NCBI GenBank assembly: GCA_946811695.1 | Contig: OX328132.1 | Coordinates: 92,116,814-92,180,813, forward strand | DNA from: Gonocerus acuteangulatus | Lineage: Eukaryota; Arthropoda; Insecta; Hemiptera; Coreidae | DNA: 64,000 bases | Reading direction: 5' to 3' | In this document: piece after piece, positions 23,366 through 34,664 of the stretch | Layout: each line of letters opens with the position of its first letter | How positions within the stretch are numbered: the stretch's first letter is position 1 | Notes under the pieces: generated by a model | Database searches by the model: none | Told to the model about the DNA's origin: nothing | What the model saw: the letters and a program-made list of their open reading frames with translations, nothing else | Position numbers and translations under genes: made by a program

Positions 23366-24650
23366 TTACAACCTATTTACAACTCTTGTCCACCACACTC
23401 TGTCTCTTGCAACTATCCACCAGTTATTTCCAACTTTTCTGACTATTTCATCTCTCCATCTTGTTCTCTGCCGGCCAACTCCTCTGGCATATTCCCTGGG
23501 GGTCCACTCCGTTGCTGCCTTGGTCCATCTCTCGTCACTCATCCTAGCGACGTGTCCTGCCCATCTCCTTTTTAACCGACGGGCTTCTTGACTCAGGCTC
23601 CTCGCAACTTTACTCCTCTTCAGGACTTCCGAGTTTCTTCTCCTATCTCTTCTTCTGAGCCCTATCATACTCCTCAGCATTGCCATCTGAGTTGCGTTGA
23701 GCTTATTTTCCAGCTTTATAGTCAGTGCCCATGTTTGAGCTCCATACAAGATAGCAGGATATATGCAAGAGTGTAGTACCTTAACCTTTAGTTCTGTAGA
23801 GATATTGCCTTTAAATATTTTCTTCAGTGACCAGAACTTGTTCCATCCTATTTTAATCCTCCTTTTTATTTCTTTTTCGAGCTTGTCCTCAAAGGAGATT
23901 ACTTGTCCAAGGTAGACATATTCTTTAACATATTTGAGTTCGTATATCTCGCTGTTGGTGATGGGGTACTCTTCTGCGTTGGTCATAATCTTGGATTTTT
24001 GCACATTTATGATTAACCCAAATTCTTTGCTTGCTTCCATTAGTTCTTCTATAATTTTCTTAATATCGGAAAAGCATAGGGCTAGGAGACATATATCAGC
24101 AGCAAAACGGAGGTTGTTCAAGAGTCTTCCATTTATCTTGATGCCAAGTTTCTCCCATTCCAGTCTTTTAAAGAGCAAGTTGAGAACACAATTAAAGAGA
24201 ATTGGAGATATGGGACATCCTTGCTTCACTCCACGTCTAACCTTAAATTTCCTTCCTTCCTTGTCAAGGGCCACAAATGCTTCTGCTTCCTTGTATATTT
24301 CTTGTATTATTTTTGTATAGACTTCATCCACTCCTGCAACTCTTAGTGCTTCCCAGATGTAGTTTTGTTTTATTGAATCGAAAGCTTTTTGGTAATCGAT
24401 GAAGCATAGGTAGATATCTATTTTGTATTCTTTTGCCTTTTCTATTATTTGATTCAAACACTGCAGGTGGTCAAATGTACTAAATGTAGGACGGAATCCA
24501 GCCTGTTCTATGTCATGGTTTTTGTAGATATCTTTGATTATCCTATTCTTCAGAATACTACAGAAGAGCTTATAAGTAGATTGTGTCAGTGATATTGGGC
24601 GAAAATTCTCTATACTATCTTTCTTCCCTTTCTTGTGGAGGATTTTTTTT
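23366..24650 (-). pseudogene. Non-LTR retrotransposon reverse transcriptase fragment
   Basis: The minus-strand frame is open from about 24645 to 23366 (about 425 residues; the first Met is at 24457). It shows FRPISLT, then QAGFRP, then CFIDYQKAFDS, then GVKQGCPISPILFN, then LRFAADICLLA, and a C-terminal YLGQVISFEDK...YPAILYGAQTWAL block. These are the ordered blocks of a LINE reverse transcriptase of the type often labelled 'endonuclease-reverse transcriptase' in arthropods (RTE-like). The FADD catalytic motif reads FAAD, so a catalytic aspartate is lost. The endonuclease domain is absent (5' truncation at a T-run), and the 3' end runs into a short TAA repeat. Confidence 0.9.
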
Positions 24651-26438
24651 TTTATTCAATACTTTCCTCCTGTTTTATATTGTATGTATATTTTCTTTGA
24701 TTTTATTATTTTCTTTGTCTATAATCCTAACATTGTAAAGATCTAATTTGTGCCTATAAAGCCAAATCTGTTTTATTGTTGCCTTCATCCAGATTTTTGG
24801 GACGCTGCTTTATCCTCTTCTGAAGGAGCACCGAATCTCCAATGTATTGTTTACTAATGAAACCTTATCTTATTTTCTATCCATCAATTATCTTCGACAA
24901 TGAGAAATGTCCTCATTTCTGGTCACAAAAATGCCGGTCGTTCAAATGGTGGTATTTATATATGGAGGGTTCAGAGCACAACTAGACCAAGTCCATTTTT
25001 GTAATTTTGTGTTGTAATGAATTGAAGAGTATTACTAAAATGGCTCTTTTCAGTGCTACAGGAGACTAAGTCCTAACTTCATTATTTTGCCACTTGCAGC
25101 AGTTCTTGCTGCACGTCCTGAAGTCATTCTCATTTGTTTTCAGAGCGCATGTAAGCCAGGGTCAAGCTGTAACTATTTTATGAACAAGGCTATACATAAA
25201 TAATGTCAGAGTTTAAGTTCAAATCTTTTTAAAGCTTATCCTGGCCAATAGGATTTATACAACATCTCTCCAATTAAATTGAATAATACTCATTTTGAGA
25301 AAACTGTATAACATGGACTCGGCCAGTTGTGGTCTGAACGCTCCATATGACAGCTGCTTTGAACGGTCTTTTGCGTATGTTTTCCTCAGTTTTTTATTGG
25401 TTGCTGAATTTCGTTTAGGGATAGGACGATCACATTTGGAAAAACCAGTGCTTGAAATTGTAGGTTTTCCCCCGTAAACGTATCTGTTTCTTTCGTTTCC
25501 TATATTGATTTTTCTTTTCTTTCTTTTTTTTTTTAATTCCTTTTAACAGTAGTCTCCATTTCCTTTGAGATGTAATTAAAGCAGCTACTTTCGTTTTTGA
25601 AGAATAAAATTAGTTTATCAGCTTTCTACAAAAATACTTAAATGCTTGAAAACAATACATTAACTGTTTGCATTCATTTTTGTAAATTAAACAAGCGATA
25701 AGGTCATGGAAAAGCGGTAAAATCTCCATCTGGGTAATAATATAAATAGTAAAATTGCGCACCTTATTTTCAATCGGACTGATGATGTTATTTGACTAGA
25801 GAGCTTGCCCGTTCTACATCGGCTCCAGATGACCTTTCAACAGGAAGGAAAAGGAAACCGCCGACTCATGTTGAGAGAACGGCTCATTTCTCAACAGATG
25901 TGTCAATTAGAGCGGCCACGGTTTTTTTTCTACCTTTGTAATCTTGATCTAAGCTCCTGTAGTGATAAATCTTCTAAAAGCCAATCACAGCAGACCAAAT
26001 GTTTTACTCGCATTACTATTTTGTGAAATAATTGATCAAATATTAAAAACGAATTTCAAATGTATTCTTCTTTTAGATTTAAATTATGATTATGTGCTTT
26101 CTTAATTATTTACTCTTTTTTTATAAATTATCTTGCGTAATTTAGTATTTTTATTGATTTTAGAGTAACTCGTGAATATAAACAACCTATTAGTGTCTGT
26201 CTGTGTGTAAAATTGTATACAATCCGATAAAATAAATATTCACTGAGAGAAAAACCTTATTTAAAAAAGGATGACATTTTAGTTGCTCAACTAAATTGAG
26301 TTGCGAAAGTTGAGTTATTTTTGTTATACTAATGAACAAAAATTTCCGGTATTGTAGAAAGAAATGAAATGAAAAAAAAAACAACAAAAAAAAAAAAAAC
26401 AGTACGCACACTAACCAATCAAATAAAACTATAAATAT
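24651..26438. other. Intergenic AT-rich DNA
   Basis: No recognised gene or element; several T and A runs. Short frames have no motif. Confidence 0.4.
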
Positions 26439-26518
26439 AGTAAGCAAACATGGAATAGTTGGGATTCGGCTAAAAAGAAACCTCAATACGATTTTTGTAA
26501 AAAATCTATATTCAGGAC

Positions 26519-26549
26519 GTTTCGGCTACTTTTTGGTAGCCTTCGTCAG
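26519..26549 (-). ncRNA. Hammerhead-like hairpin
   Basis: The minus strand reads CTGACGA-A-GGCTAC-CAAAAA-GTAGCC-GAAAC. It has a perfect CTGANGA core half, a 6-bp stem and GAAA. One extra base separates CTGANGA from the stem compared with the hammerhead consensus. Stems I and III are not obvious in a single copy. Confidence 0.55.
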
Positions 26550-26779
26550 ATTTAAGTAGAAAAATCAAGCCTTCTTTCTTCTTGACCAAGTTCTTGGAGA
26601 ACTTGGAGATGCAGTTGGTAATGATTTTTGCCTCCTTTGGAGCACGTTGGCAGGGTCCAGTGAATTCATCATGAAGATTAGATAGTTAGCCGTCGAGGTG
26701 ATAAGCAAACAAGGAATAGTTGGGATTCGGCTAAAAAGAAACCTCAATACGATTTTTGTAAACAATCTATATTCAGGAC

Positions 26780-26810
26780 GTTTCGGCTACTCTTTGGTAG
26801 CCGTCGTCAG
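26780..26810 (-). ncRNA. Hammerhead-like hairpin
   Basis: CTGACGA-C-GGCTAC-CAAAGA-GTAGCC-GAAAC on the minus strand, followed by GTCCTGAATATAG. The stem is perfect. It is embedded in the additional end copy inside the palindrome. Confidence 0.55.
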
Positions 26811-26969
26811 CAATGAAAGTGCCGGGCCGGCAGAGGAAGACCAAAGTTAACACTTAAGTAACCATAGTGGAAGTATATAAGCCCAAAGCAAAAATCATTA
26901 TCAACCGGATCTCCAAGTTCTCCAATAACCTGGTCAAGAAGAAAGAAGGCTTCATTTTTCTACTTAAAT

Positions 26970-27000
26970 CTGACGAAGGCTACCAAAGAGTAGCCGAAAC
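26970..27000 (+). ncRNA. Hammerhead-like hairpin
   Basis: CTGACGA-A-GGCTAC-CAAAGA-GTAGCC-GAAAC, followed by GTCCTGAATATA. It is the right-arm counterpart of 26519-26549 and keeps the core unchanged. Confidence 0.55.
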
Positions 27001-27112
27001 GTCCTGAATATAAAGTTTTTACAAAAATCGTTTTTACAAAAATCGTTTTGAGGTTTCTTTTTAGCCGAATCCCACCTATTCCATCTTTACTTATCACCTC
27101 GACGGCTAACTA

Positions 27113-27900
27113 TCTAATCTTCATTATAAATATAATAGTAATATGATTTGTACAAATGCTTTAAAATAAAATAAAATCCTACTGATTAAGAGGAATATAT
27201 TTTTAAATATGTTCTTGGTGAATTATGATAACGAATGATAAAAACAAAGAACAATTTTACTGGCAATTATTTTTTATGAAGGAAAACATTAATCGTTTTA
27301 AATTTCATTACAATCAAAACAAGTGTGCTTATAATTGACCAATAATTCAATTCAAACGATTTTAAAATAAAACAAAACTCTCTCCTTAAACCAAATCCTA
27401 ATATTGTATTCTCAATATCTCTATAGTGCCTAAGATTCTGCGCAGTATCTGCCCCTCTGGACTCTCACGGCCTGTTACGGGACTGATATTAACAAAGCCA
27501 CATACACACACACAGAAGTTCTGACTCAGAGAGCAGACCAAGTTTACTATATTAGGTAAAGAAAGAAATAGAATGAAAAGAAGAATTAAGGAAAATATCC
27601 TTATCTTAAAAAATAGGGAAAAATTGGTAAATAAAAAAAAAAACTGAAATATTACATTTGAATACGATTTTTATGAATTTATTTGACAAAAAGTAAAAAT
27701 TTGTTTTAATTAGAGGGTGGGAAGATGGTTTTAATTTTTAAGACTATATTTCTTCTGGAAATTAATTTTAAATGTTTGACAAATCGATTATGGATCAGCT
27801 GATTATATTTCGCCATGTTGGATTCTTTCAGACCATGATCATTCTAGACGTGGCCGTACTGGTGGAAGGTTATCCTCCTCAGATTGAGGCTGTAAGTTTT
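27113..27900. other. Intergenic AT-rich DNA
   Basis: No supportable feature; A/T-rich, with a short CA tract near 27503. Confidence 0.4.
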
Positions 27901-27918
27901 ATATATGTAACTTTCCCC

Positions 27919-27947
27919 CTGAAGATGCACCAAAAAAGGTGTGAAAC
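27919..27947 (+). ncRNA. Hammerhead-like hairpin with candidate stem I
   Basis: CTGAAGA-T-GCACC-AAAAAA-GGTGT-GAAAC. The downstream ATGTA could close a two-pair stem III, and the next GGG could pair with the CCC before CTGAAGA (tccc/ggga), giving a short stem I. This is the copy in this window closest to a complete minimal hammerhead. Flanks are AT-rich with no recognisable coding sequence. Confidence 0.5.
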
Positions 27948-28170
27948 ATGTAGGGACGGAATAAAGTTGGTGATACTGTATGGTGAAGTTTTTATTAATT
28001 GATCTTCCGCCTACCACGAAAATAAGAAGATTGAAAAAAGGGTCAGTTGAAGTATAATCAAGTTTACTATATTTTTTGGGGGTCACTGAATCGGAATCCG
28101 GGGTCAGAAAAAAAAAAGAACTTTTTGGTTTAAGCCTAACCTCCTAATACTCATAATTTGGGATATTTTA

Positions 28171-28180
<10 letters not shown>

Positions 28181-28240
<60 letters not shown>
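28181..28240. repeat. (TA)n microsatellite
   Basis: About 29 TA units between 'tacactata' and 'caagtctttaacc'. Confidence 0.95.
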
Positions 28241-28388
28241 AGTCTTTAACCAAAATAAACGACTATTTAGTAGTTCATTGAGAGGAGATCGTTGACCGTA
28301 GATGATGCAAGGTAGGGATTGTCGGGGTTCGGTCACTGCTACTTAATAAAACTACATTTTATCATAAAAATGGTTTTATTGTGCCGAC

Positions 28389-28418
28389 GTTTCGGCTTGA
28401 ACTTCAAGCCTTCATTAG
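28389..28418 (-). ncRNA. Hammerhead-like hairpin
   Basis: The minus strand reads CTAATGA-A-GGCTTGA-AGT-TCAAGCC-GAAAC, followed by GTCGGCACAATAAAAC. The stem is the same as the copy at 4269 but the loop differs. The core has an A where the hammerhead has G. Confidence 0.45.
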
Positions 28419-28461
28419 GGCTGTAAAAAACAAGTAGGACGGATGTAATACTGAAATATAC

Positions 28462-28464
<3 letters not shown>

Positions 28465-28538
<74 letters not shown>
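28465..28538. repeat. (TA)n microsatellite
   Basis: About 35 TA units, about 50 bp from the hairpin at 28389. A hairpin close to a TA tract is also seen near 46.1, 48.7 and 55.2 kb. Confidence 0.95.
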
Positions 28539-28540
<2 letters not shown>

Positions 28541-29729
28541 TACCTACACAAATACACATACATATATGGAAAAAGACAAAACATAAAATACTAGAACATA
28601 ATATATAGAAGGACAATGTGCTCTAGAAGTGTTTGGATTATTAGGAAAACAGATATAAGAATAACAGATTACATATTAGATTAGATATAAGAATAACAAT
28701 ATGGGCTTACCGATGGGAAGATAGAGAACTATTCCTCACAAATGCGGGATCATTTCTGACAGTTAATACAGGGAAACATAGGAAGAAAGGAGTTGGTGAG
28801 GGGGGGGGGTTCTATTTAGTAGGTGTACTGGCCTTTTAGTGCTCGAAAATACGAATCTTTTGAGACCTCAACCAACTCGACTGGTCCATTTGGAGCCAAG
28901 TTACAGCTCTTTATACATATATATTAATTTTCTTAAAATTTTGCGTTTTTGCTTATATTTGAGTAGATAGTATGTTTTCTGAAGCAAACAGTCTGTGAAG
29001 TCTTTTACAAAAATTGAACCAAGGCCTTCAGAGATGATTCTTTAACTGATGCAATCCTTAAAATCCCAAAATACAACCCTTAAAAAATCTCCCCATGTTT
29101 AATTCGAGCAATGTATCAATTGAAATAAATTAAATAAATGTCCTAAAATAAATTGATTAAGGTTTTATTTTCGTAATTTTTTTTTTTTTTTTTATAAATT
29201 TGCCTGCATGTTAATTTATGTGTTCTCTTTACTTTGGAAAATGATATGACCCACCAAGCGGTATTCGTTTTCGAGATATTGAGCCTCAAAGATTCACATG
29301 GGAGACATAGGCAGAGCGTATCCGTAACGGGCAGTTTATGCGTTAGTAAAGCGAATTTTCTTTACAATTTTTATAAGAAACTCATTCATTATAGCTAACT
29401 CTATTTTGTGGCAAAGAGTTTGATAGGGCAAGCGGTACTTGTTTTCGGTATATAAACACTGGAAGTATCAATCCCGCGTTATTGGTAAATAGGTAATATA
29501 TATTGGGTATATATTTTTTAAGAAATTCAATATTTATTACACTCTTGAAGAGGTTTGCCTTTAATAGGCTTTATTTTAGTTAGTTTTGGGCTCCTGAAGC
29601 CACACCTAGAATGATGTGATACATCTACAACTAAATTGAATAAATGAATTGACTTTGGTAATTCCTTTTTTATTGACCTTTCACTTCATATATTTTCGGT
29701 TAAAAAAAAAGTAATGTTTTGTTTTTCAG
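28539..29729. other. Intergenic AT-rich DNA
   Basis: Nothing supportable. It includes a G10 run at 28801 and a T18 run near 29180. Confidence 0.4.
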
Positions 29730-29847
29730 ATATTATATGTAGTGTGCTACCTGCTTGGAACTGGCCAGCCAGCGGAGGGCGGAAAGTGAAATTGTATTCT
29801 CGGCAATCTTTGCATTGTACGAAGAAAATGTACACTCCAATCAACAA
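29730..29847 (+). other. Candidate exon, unidentified gene
   Basis: A 118-bp segment with balanced composition lies between a good acceptor (gtttttcag ending at 29729) and a strong donor (caagtaagt, GT at 29848). One frame is open throughout (CSVLPAWNWPASGGRKVKLYSRQSLHCTKKMYTPIN). It contains an ATG at 29828 in an AAAATG context. It could be a 5' exon of a plus-strand gene. Spliced to the GAS1-like exon at 42072 it would give only a short upstream frame ending at TGA, so it would be 5' UTR there. The link is speculative. Confidence 0.3.
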
Positions 29848-30082
29848 GTAAGTTTTTTTTTCAATTATTGAATTGAATTTGTGAAATGGATGAATAATGT
29901 AATATTGTTGGAAAATATAAAGGCTCTAATTTATTGTACAGTTTCGGAGTCCTGAAATGTTAGCATCATCCAAGGTCTTCGTTGGCCAATCTTTACTTGC
30001 GTGAATCGAATGTGGGAATGAAGTTAAGTCGCGTTTTATAGAATTAAAATTTGGACTAAAAATTGGAGAATAATAATGTACC

Positions 30083-30258
30083 GGTATCTCCCAGTGGTCT
30101 AGTGGCTAATGCATTGGATTCTCATGCGGGAGGTGGTGGGTTCGAGTCCCACCGGCAGCAGGGATATTTCTCATTTCGGGGCCCGTCGGGAAAAGTTTCG
30201 GCTGCACCATGGATGTCGGCGCTAATGGCTCAGATGTCGATGCGCCATAAAAAACAAT
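30083..30258 (+). mobile_element. tRNA-derived SINE (S1)
   Basis: 'ggtatctcccagtggtctag' carries the A box and 'gattctcatgcgggag' the anticodon-like region. 'gggttcgagtccc' is a near-perfect B box. The tail is 'caccatggatgtcggcgcta' and ends in cataaaaaacaata. It is among the best-preserved S1 copies. The 65-residue frame across it is a by-product. Confidence 0.9.
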
Positions 30259-31379
30259 AACGTACCAGACCTAAAAATATATATTGATAACCTTTCTTGA
30301 GTTAGTAGTAAATATTGCCTACGGGCGATATTGTAATCGTTAATTTGATCCCTTTGAACAGAAATTTCTGTAGGTTACTTGGTCGTCTTCTGGTTGACTT
30401 CGTAAAGTGGATCTCCATCAAGGGCGAGATGATCGCATCGCCTTTAGTTCTGAAGCGTACTAATATTTTAGGAAGATGCAGACTACTAATATGCGTAGGA
30501 GGTTATTCAGGAAGTGCTGACAGGATACGATATTCTCACAGTTTCGGATTGAAAAATCGACGTGCTCTTCATGTATTATCAAACACTTGCAGAAAGTTCC
30601 TTTATAAGATACCTGCAGAGGGAAACTCAGGTGGCCCGGTCATAGTATTGACCTCACTATCTCCTTCGTGTAGCGTATCGTTAAGAATCAGATTTCCAAC
30701 AGTATCTCTGTCTCTGTTACGAGACTGATTTTTTATTTTTATTTTTTGAAACGTGAACATTTTACGTCAGGTCGACATCATAGGCTGCACCTACAGGAAG
30801 GAAAAAAAAGCGTTAACAATTTTTTACTACAAAAAGTCTTTATAATGCGGTAATCCCTCTAAGTCCAGGCTATTTTTTCCAGTAGCGGTTCTGAGTAAAA
30901 ACGAGATGTGCCGAGTGTCACGCCCAGGGGATAGCACGAATTCCTTTCCATGTTTTCGCTTAATCGTGGAACAGATGGCGAGGAGAGAATGGAAGCCGAG
31001 GAAAAGAAACCAAGACATTGCTGATTTGTTATGCACACGTCTGTTACTCTTCTCTTATCTAAGAAAGAAATTGTTAAACCTCGGGATATATTTTATTTCG
31101 AGAAACAACATCTTTATATATTTTAAACTCATTCAAGAAGTTCCGGAAATACGTGAAGTTTCGATAGATCTATAGTGGATATTTGTTGGTAGAGTTTTCA
31201 CTAATTGAGTTTAACATTTAATTTTCGTGTAGAAGAAGAGCCGAGTGGGATAGGGATATGGTGACACCGCTGTCCAGAGATGCGCGTTGACGGAGCGGTC
31301 AACGGCGCTTAATGATAAGGATAGCCACAGGGTGGCTGCTGCATTAAAGATACAGATATCACTAGATAAATGAATATAC
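30259..31379. other. Intergenic DNA with an unexplained 137-codon frame
   Basis: The plus frame 30315-30728 lies in a GC-richer block (30.35-30.75 kb). No domain was recognised and splice sites do not frame it convincingly. 31.23-31.34 kb is also locally GC-rich (gatgcgcgttgacggagcgg) without an assignable identity. Confidence 0.35.
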
Positions 31380-31587
31380 CATGGGCATATATAAGGGGGG
31401 TTGAGAGGGCTGCAGCCCCCTCCCGGAATTGGTAAAAATGTGTCATAAAAACCTTAAAAATAAATTTGTAATAGCCGCGTAATACTCTTTAATTGGCTAA
31501 TTATTCCAAGTTTTAGATTTTTAGTATTTCATACCCGCCAAATGCTCTCAGCCCCCCCCCCGAAATTATTTTCTATATACGCCCATG
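31380..31587. mobile_element. G-rich hAT-like MITE (family M), copy 2
   Basis: The ends catgggcatatataagg and ctatatacgcccatg are inverted. Inside each end lies the C/G block (ctgcagccccctccc and cagcccccccccc). Orientation is opposite to the copies at 40855 and 49336. The flanks gaatatac and gacataca are only partly alike, so the target duplication has decayed. Confidence 0.8.
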
Positions 31588-32159
31588 GACATACAACACG
31601 GAACATACAAGTTTGCAGAATTCGCTAACCTCCACTGAAGAAATTGCATTTAAAGAATCGGACTTGCTAGAAGATCGGCCACAGTTTCTAGAATGACAAG
31701 TAATTGAATTTACGGTTATGTAATTTATTTAGATGACTACATCTGCTAAAAATTATCAAAAATACTAATTTATTTACAATTATAACTGTACTACTAATTA
31801 AAATACAAAAAAAAAAAAAATACAGACCCTACGATTTTTTTTAAAATAGTTAATATTTTTTTTTTTTTTTTTATAAATAAATTAGTTAAAACCGTTGTAA
31901 CTATTCAGCGCCAATAGGAAGACACATTCTCCTTCAGAAACCAAAATAATAAGAACAGCTATTCCAAAATTTCCAAATCACACCAGTAGAATGCCGTAGA
32001 ACCTGTAGGATGACGTATATATGTTTTCGGTTGAGATATTCAATACTTATTGCACTCTTGAAGAGTACATAAATAGCATAAAAATATGCGTAAAACATAT
32101 TTTCAGGAAAGTGGGTACAAGTTTTCCTAACTAATTTCGGTGTAGATATTCAGAAACGG

Positions 32160-32640
32160 TTCTCACTTGGAACCCACACACCCGACTGAAAAGGCAGGAA
32201 CTGAACAGGAGATACGGATTCCTACGACGACTATTGGGACCTTCATCAAGACTCACGACACAGAACAAACTCATTATATACAAAACCATCATCATACCTA
32301 TTTGGATGTACGGAATTTAACTGTGGGGAACAACCAAAACTTCAAATATACAGAGAATACAGGCATTCCAATCCAAAATCCTACGCAAAATAGTTAATGC
32401 CCCTGTCTACGTTTCCAATAAAACCCTTCAAATGGACCTCAACATTTCTTTTGTTCCAGAACTGCCAAAATCCCAACTCCTAACCTTTCACTCTGAACTA
32501 TCCTTATCCCAAAGCTCGATCCCTCTCCTCTCAATCTCACCCCAAAAACCCGCCTAGGAGACTAAAGAGATCTTGGCCTCATGATCAACTATATAATTAC
32601 AGGACAAATAAAAGCTCCCAACTAGGAAGTGTCAATATTG
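32160..32640 (+). pseudogene. Jockey-like LINE reverse transcriptase tail
   Basis: The plus strand reads TLIYKTIIIPIWMYGI-stop-LWGTTK, then IQAFQSKILRKIVNAPVYVSNKTLQMDLNISFVPE. This is the characteristic C-terminal block of Jockey-clade LINE polymerases (KPIWTYGIQLWG...QSKILR.I.NAPWYV.N..I..DL.I). It has stops and frameshifts and lacks the catalytic core, so it is a 5'-truncated dead copy. The 76-codon frame at 32167-32397 is a wrong-frame reading. Confidence 0.8.
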
Positions 32641-32849
32641 ATTGGTTTCTTCCAAATTCCTTGTTTAATTTTGTTTTATTATCATTAGTAATTTATTTTA
32701 TTTATTATTATTACTTATTTCTTAAATTCATTATGTGTGATCATAAATAAGCTAAATATAAACTCATCACACTTAACCAATGTACTTAATTATTGTACAG
32801 ATGTTGAATAAACATATTTAGAAAGAATAAAAATAAACTCAGAAATGGT

Positions 32850-33200
32850 AGATTGAATTGAAAATTGTTTCAGACGTTTGACATTCACCCGAACAATGAT
32901 AATTAAATTTTGTTTACGTTTGGAGTTGGAAACAAAACAAAAAAAGAATGATAAAAAACCAAAACAATTTTAATAACAGATATGGGCAATTTTGAAATGT
33001 GCGTATACATTTGTAAATATATCGAAAACGGTTGGGAGATCGATGCAAGTGCTAGATAACTATTCGAAAATAATAAAACATCAAGAGTACATATTTCGTA
33101 GCATTGAACGGTTATTTGGGTACTTTTTTCTGGTAATTCTTTTTGTAATTAATTTTAGCAGTAAAATGAATTTCTCATTAAAACATGATACGAAATATGA
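32850..33200 (+). repeat. Diverged family A fragment
   Basis: 'gtttacgtttggagttgg', 'atcgaaaacggttgggagatcg' and 'ctattcgaaa' follow the order of the middle part of family A, with many changes. Confidence 0.5.
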
Positions 33201-33525
33201 AGAATAATTTTTGGTTGTATGTAATAGAGCTTTCTGTGCGTATGTTGAAGAGGTACGAGTAGAGTGAGCAACTTCTGCTACTTTAAGTTTTCTTTATTAT
33301 TATTTTTTTTATTATGGTGCCTAAAATCTCATTTTTATGCTTTCTGGGCCCGTTGAAATAAATCGCTATTTTGCCATGGATGTTTAGATTAGGGTGTAAT
33401 CAGTAGATAAATAATGCGAAGATAAAATGATGATATTGAATAAAAGATTTAACTATATTTTACCTTTTGACGTGAGAGTTGAAATATCACTCATTTGTAC
33501 GGTTAAATAAAACTATTTGTTTAAC

Positions 33526-33562
33526 ATTTCGGTAATATTTTAGAAGACTCCGTCCTCTTCAG
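33526..33562 (-). ncRNA. Hammerhead-like motif, weak stem
   Basis: The minus strand reads CTGAAGA then GGACGGAGTC...ATTACC then GAAAT. Only GG/CC closes the outer stem, although GAC/GTC can pair inside. Downstream lies 'gttaaacaaatagttttatt'. It is probably a diverged member of the hairpin family. Confidence 0.35.
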
Positions 33563-33771
33563 CAGAGTAAATGATAATATAAGGTAGAGCCAAAACGACG
33601 ATAATTCCTTTTGTCCAATGCCCTTATCATTATTTTAAAATATTGTGCCAAATTTTAAGACACCAAAATCATTTTTCAGACTCCGTAGCAGTAGACGTCA
33701 GGATGCTGTCAGTTCGTCTGATCGTTCCCTCATAAATAGTCGTTTGGAGTGTCTGTTCGGGCACGTGTGGC

Positions 33772-33779
33772 TATAAATA
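33772..33779 (+). promoter_or_regulatory. TATA box of a candidate promoter
   Basis: TATAAATA sits inside a GC-richer block. About 35 bp downstream the sequence is 'ccgcagtcggcgg', where an initiator could lie. The context (cgggcacgtgtgg upstream) looks like a real pol II promoter rather than chance AT sequence. It could drive an unidentified transcript or belong to a solo LTR. Confidence 0.45.
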
Positions 33780-34440
33780 GAGGCAAGAGCGGGGACCACT
33801 TCCGCAGTCGGCGGCGGGATAGTCGAAGCGTCGTCAAGCTGCAATTATAGATGCAACAACGTTAGGACTCGTCCTAAACCTGTTGCAACGATTGGTAACG
33901 AGGTGGCGTCGTCGGGAACGAGGGACTTAATACCTTGTTGCACCAGGTCAGCTGGTAATCCAGAGCTGAGTACTTAATGCATATTCTAATTCTAACTTGG
34001 TGTCGCTTTTGTTCTCTAGTCATTGAATTTGTTCAACCAGGAGGCACTCAATATGGGTCGTAAAGGTTTATCAAATCTTGCTCTTGATTTGGTATTGAGT
34101 TCTAATCGTCGGGAGCGTAGCACCAAACTCTTAGTTGAGCAAGATCGGCCTGTGGGAGTACAGAGGAAGTATCGTTAAGGCTCGACAAATCATTCTCTGG
34201 AGTTGGCGTTAAGTTCCTTGCGTCGGGAATGTGGAACAAAAAGTTTTTCTAGAACCTGGTTGGCTTGTTGGGACATTGGGATCCAATGTCTGACAAAATT
34301 TCTAAGGTTGTAATTAGCCAGCCTATAGCTGACAACGTTTTGTGGACATACCAAAGAAAAGGTATTTTTTGACGGTGAATTTAGTTTCTTAAATGTATAA
34401 AGCAAAAGTTATCATGAAACGGGTCCAACGGGTAATGTCC
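33780..34440 (+). other. Possible transcript region downstream of TATA box
   Basis: Base composition is unlike its neighbours up to about 34.3 kb. Downstream of 34.06 kb an imperfect repeat of about 113 bp occurs twice: 'aggtttatcaaatc...gttctaatcgtcggga' and 'aggctcgacaaatc...gttccttgcgtcggga'. A short frame begins ATGGGTCGTAAAGG (MGRKGLSNLALDLVL) but stops after about 41 codons. No protein family was recognised. A solo LTR or a non-coding RNA are both possible. Confidence 0.3.
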
Positions 34441-34595
34441 AGGCAAAAATTTAATGTAATGTAAGGTTTGAATTTAAAATGGAAACGATTGAACTTGGCT
34501 TGGAAATGCTATAGATATGGCGAGACTTATGGTTGGAGTGGCACGATGGAAGATGCTGTTGCCTTTACATATGGGGAGAGGAAATACACACCCGC

Positions 34596-34599
<4 letters not shown>

Positions 34600-34662
<63 letters not shown>
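34600..34662. repeat. A63 homopolymer
   Basis: An uninterrupted run of 63 A. The upstream 'ggcgagacttatggttggag' could be the remains of a retroposed transcript whose poly-A tail this is. Frames coding poly-K or poly-F across it are artefacts. Confidence 0.9.

Positions 34663-34664
<2 letters not shown>

Larger units (their letters stand above)
26439..27112. mobile_element. Palindromic family P element with three hammerhead-like hairpins
   Basis: The left arm (26439-26620) is mirrored by 26885-27112. Both carry 'gggattcggctaaaaagaaa', 'cctcaatacgatttttgta' and 'ttcttgaccaagttcttgg' or its inverse. An extra end copy in left-arm orientation sits at 26693-26815. The segment around 26890-26990 would read ISKFSNNLVKKKEGF on the plus strand, a possible short coding remnant just before the hairpin. 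Shared internal phrases (gaccaaagttaac, cttaagtaacca) link it to the 6.1-7.4 kb element. Confidence 0.75.

Noticed and set aside
23155..28538. CRISPR-like or telomere-like arrays
   Set aside because: The repetitive tracts are pure TA microsatellites without spacers, and no telomeric motif was found.
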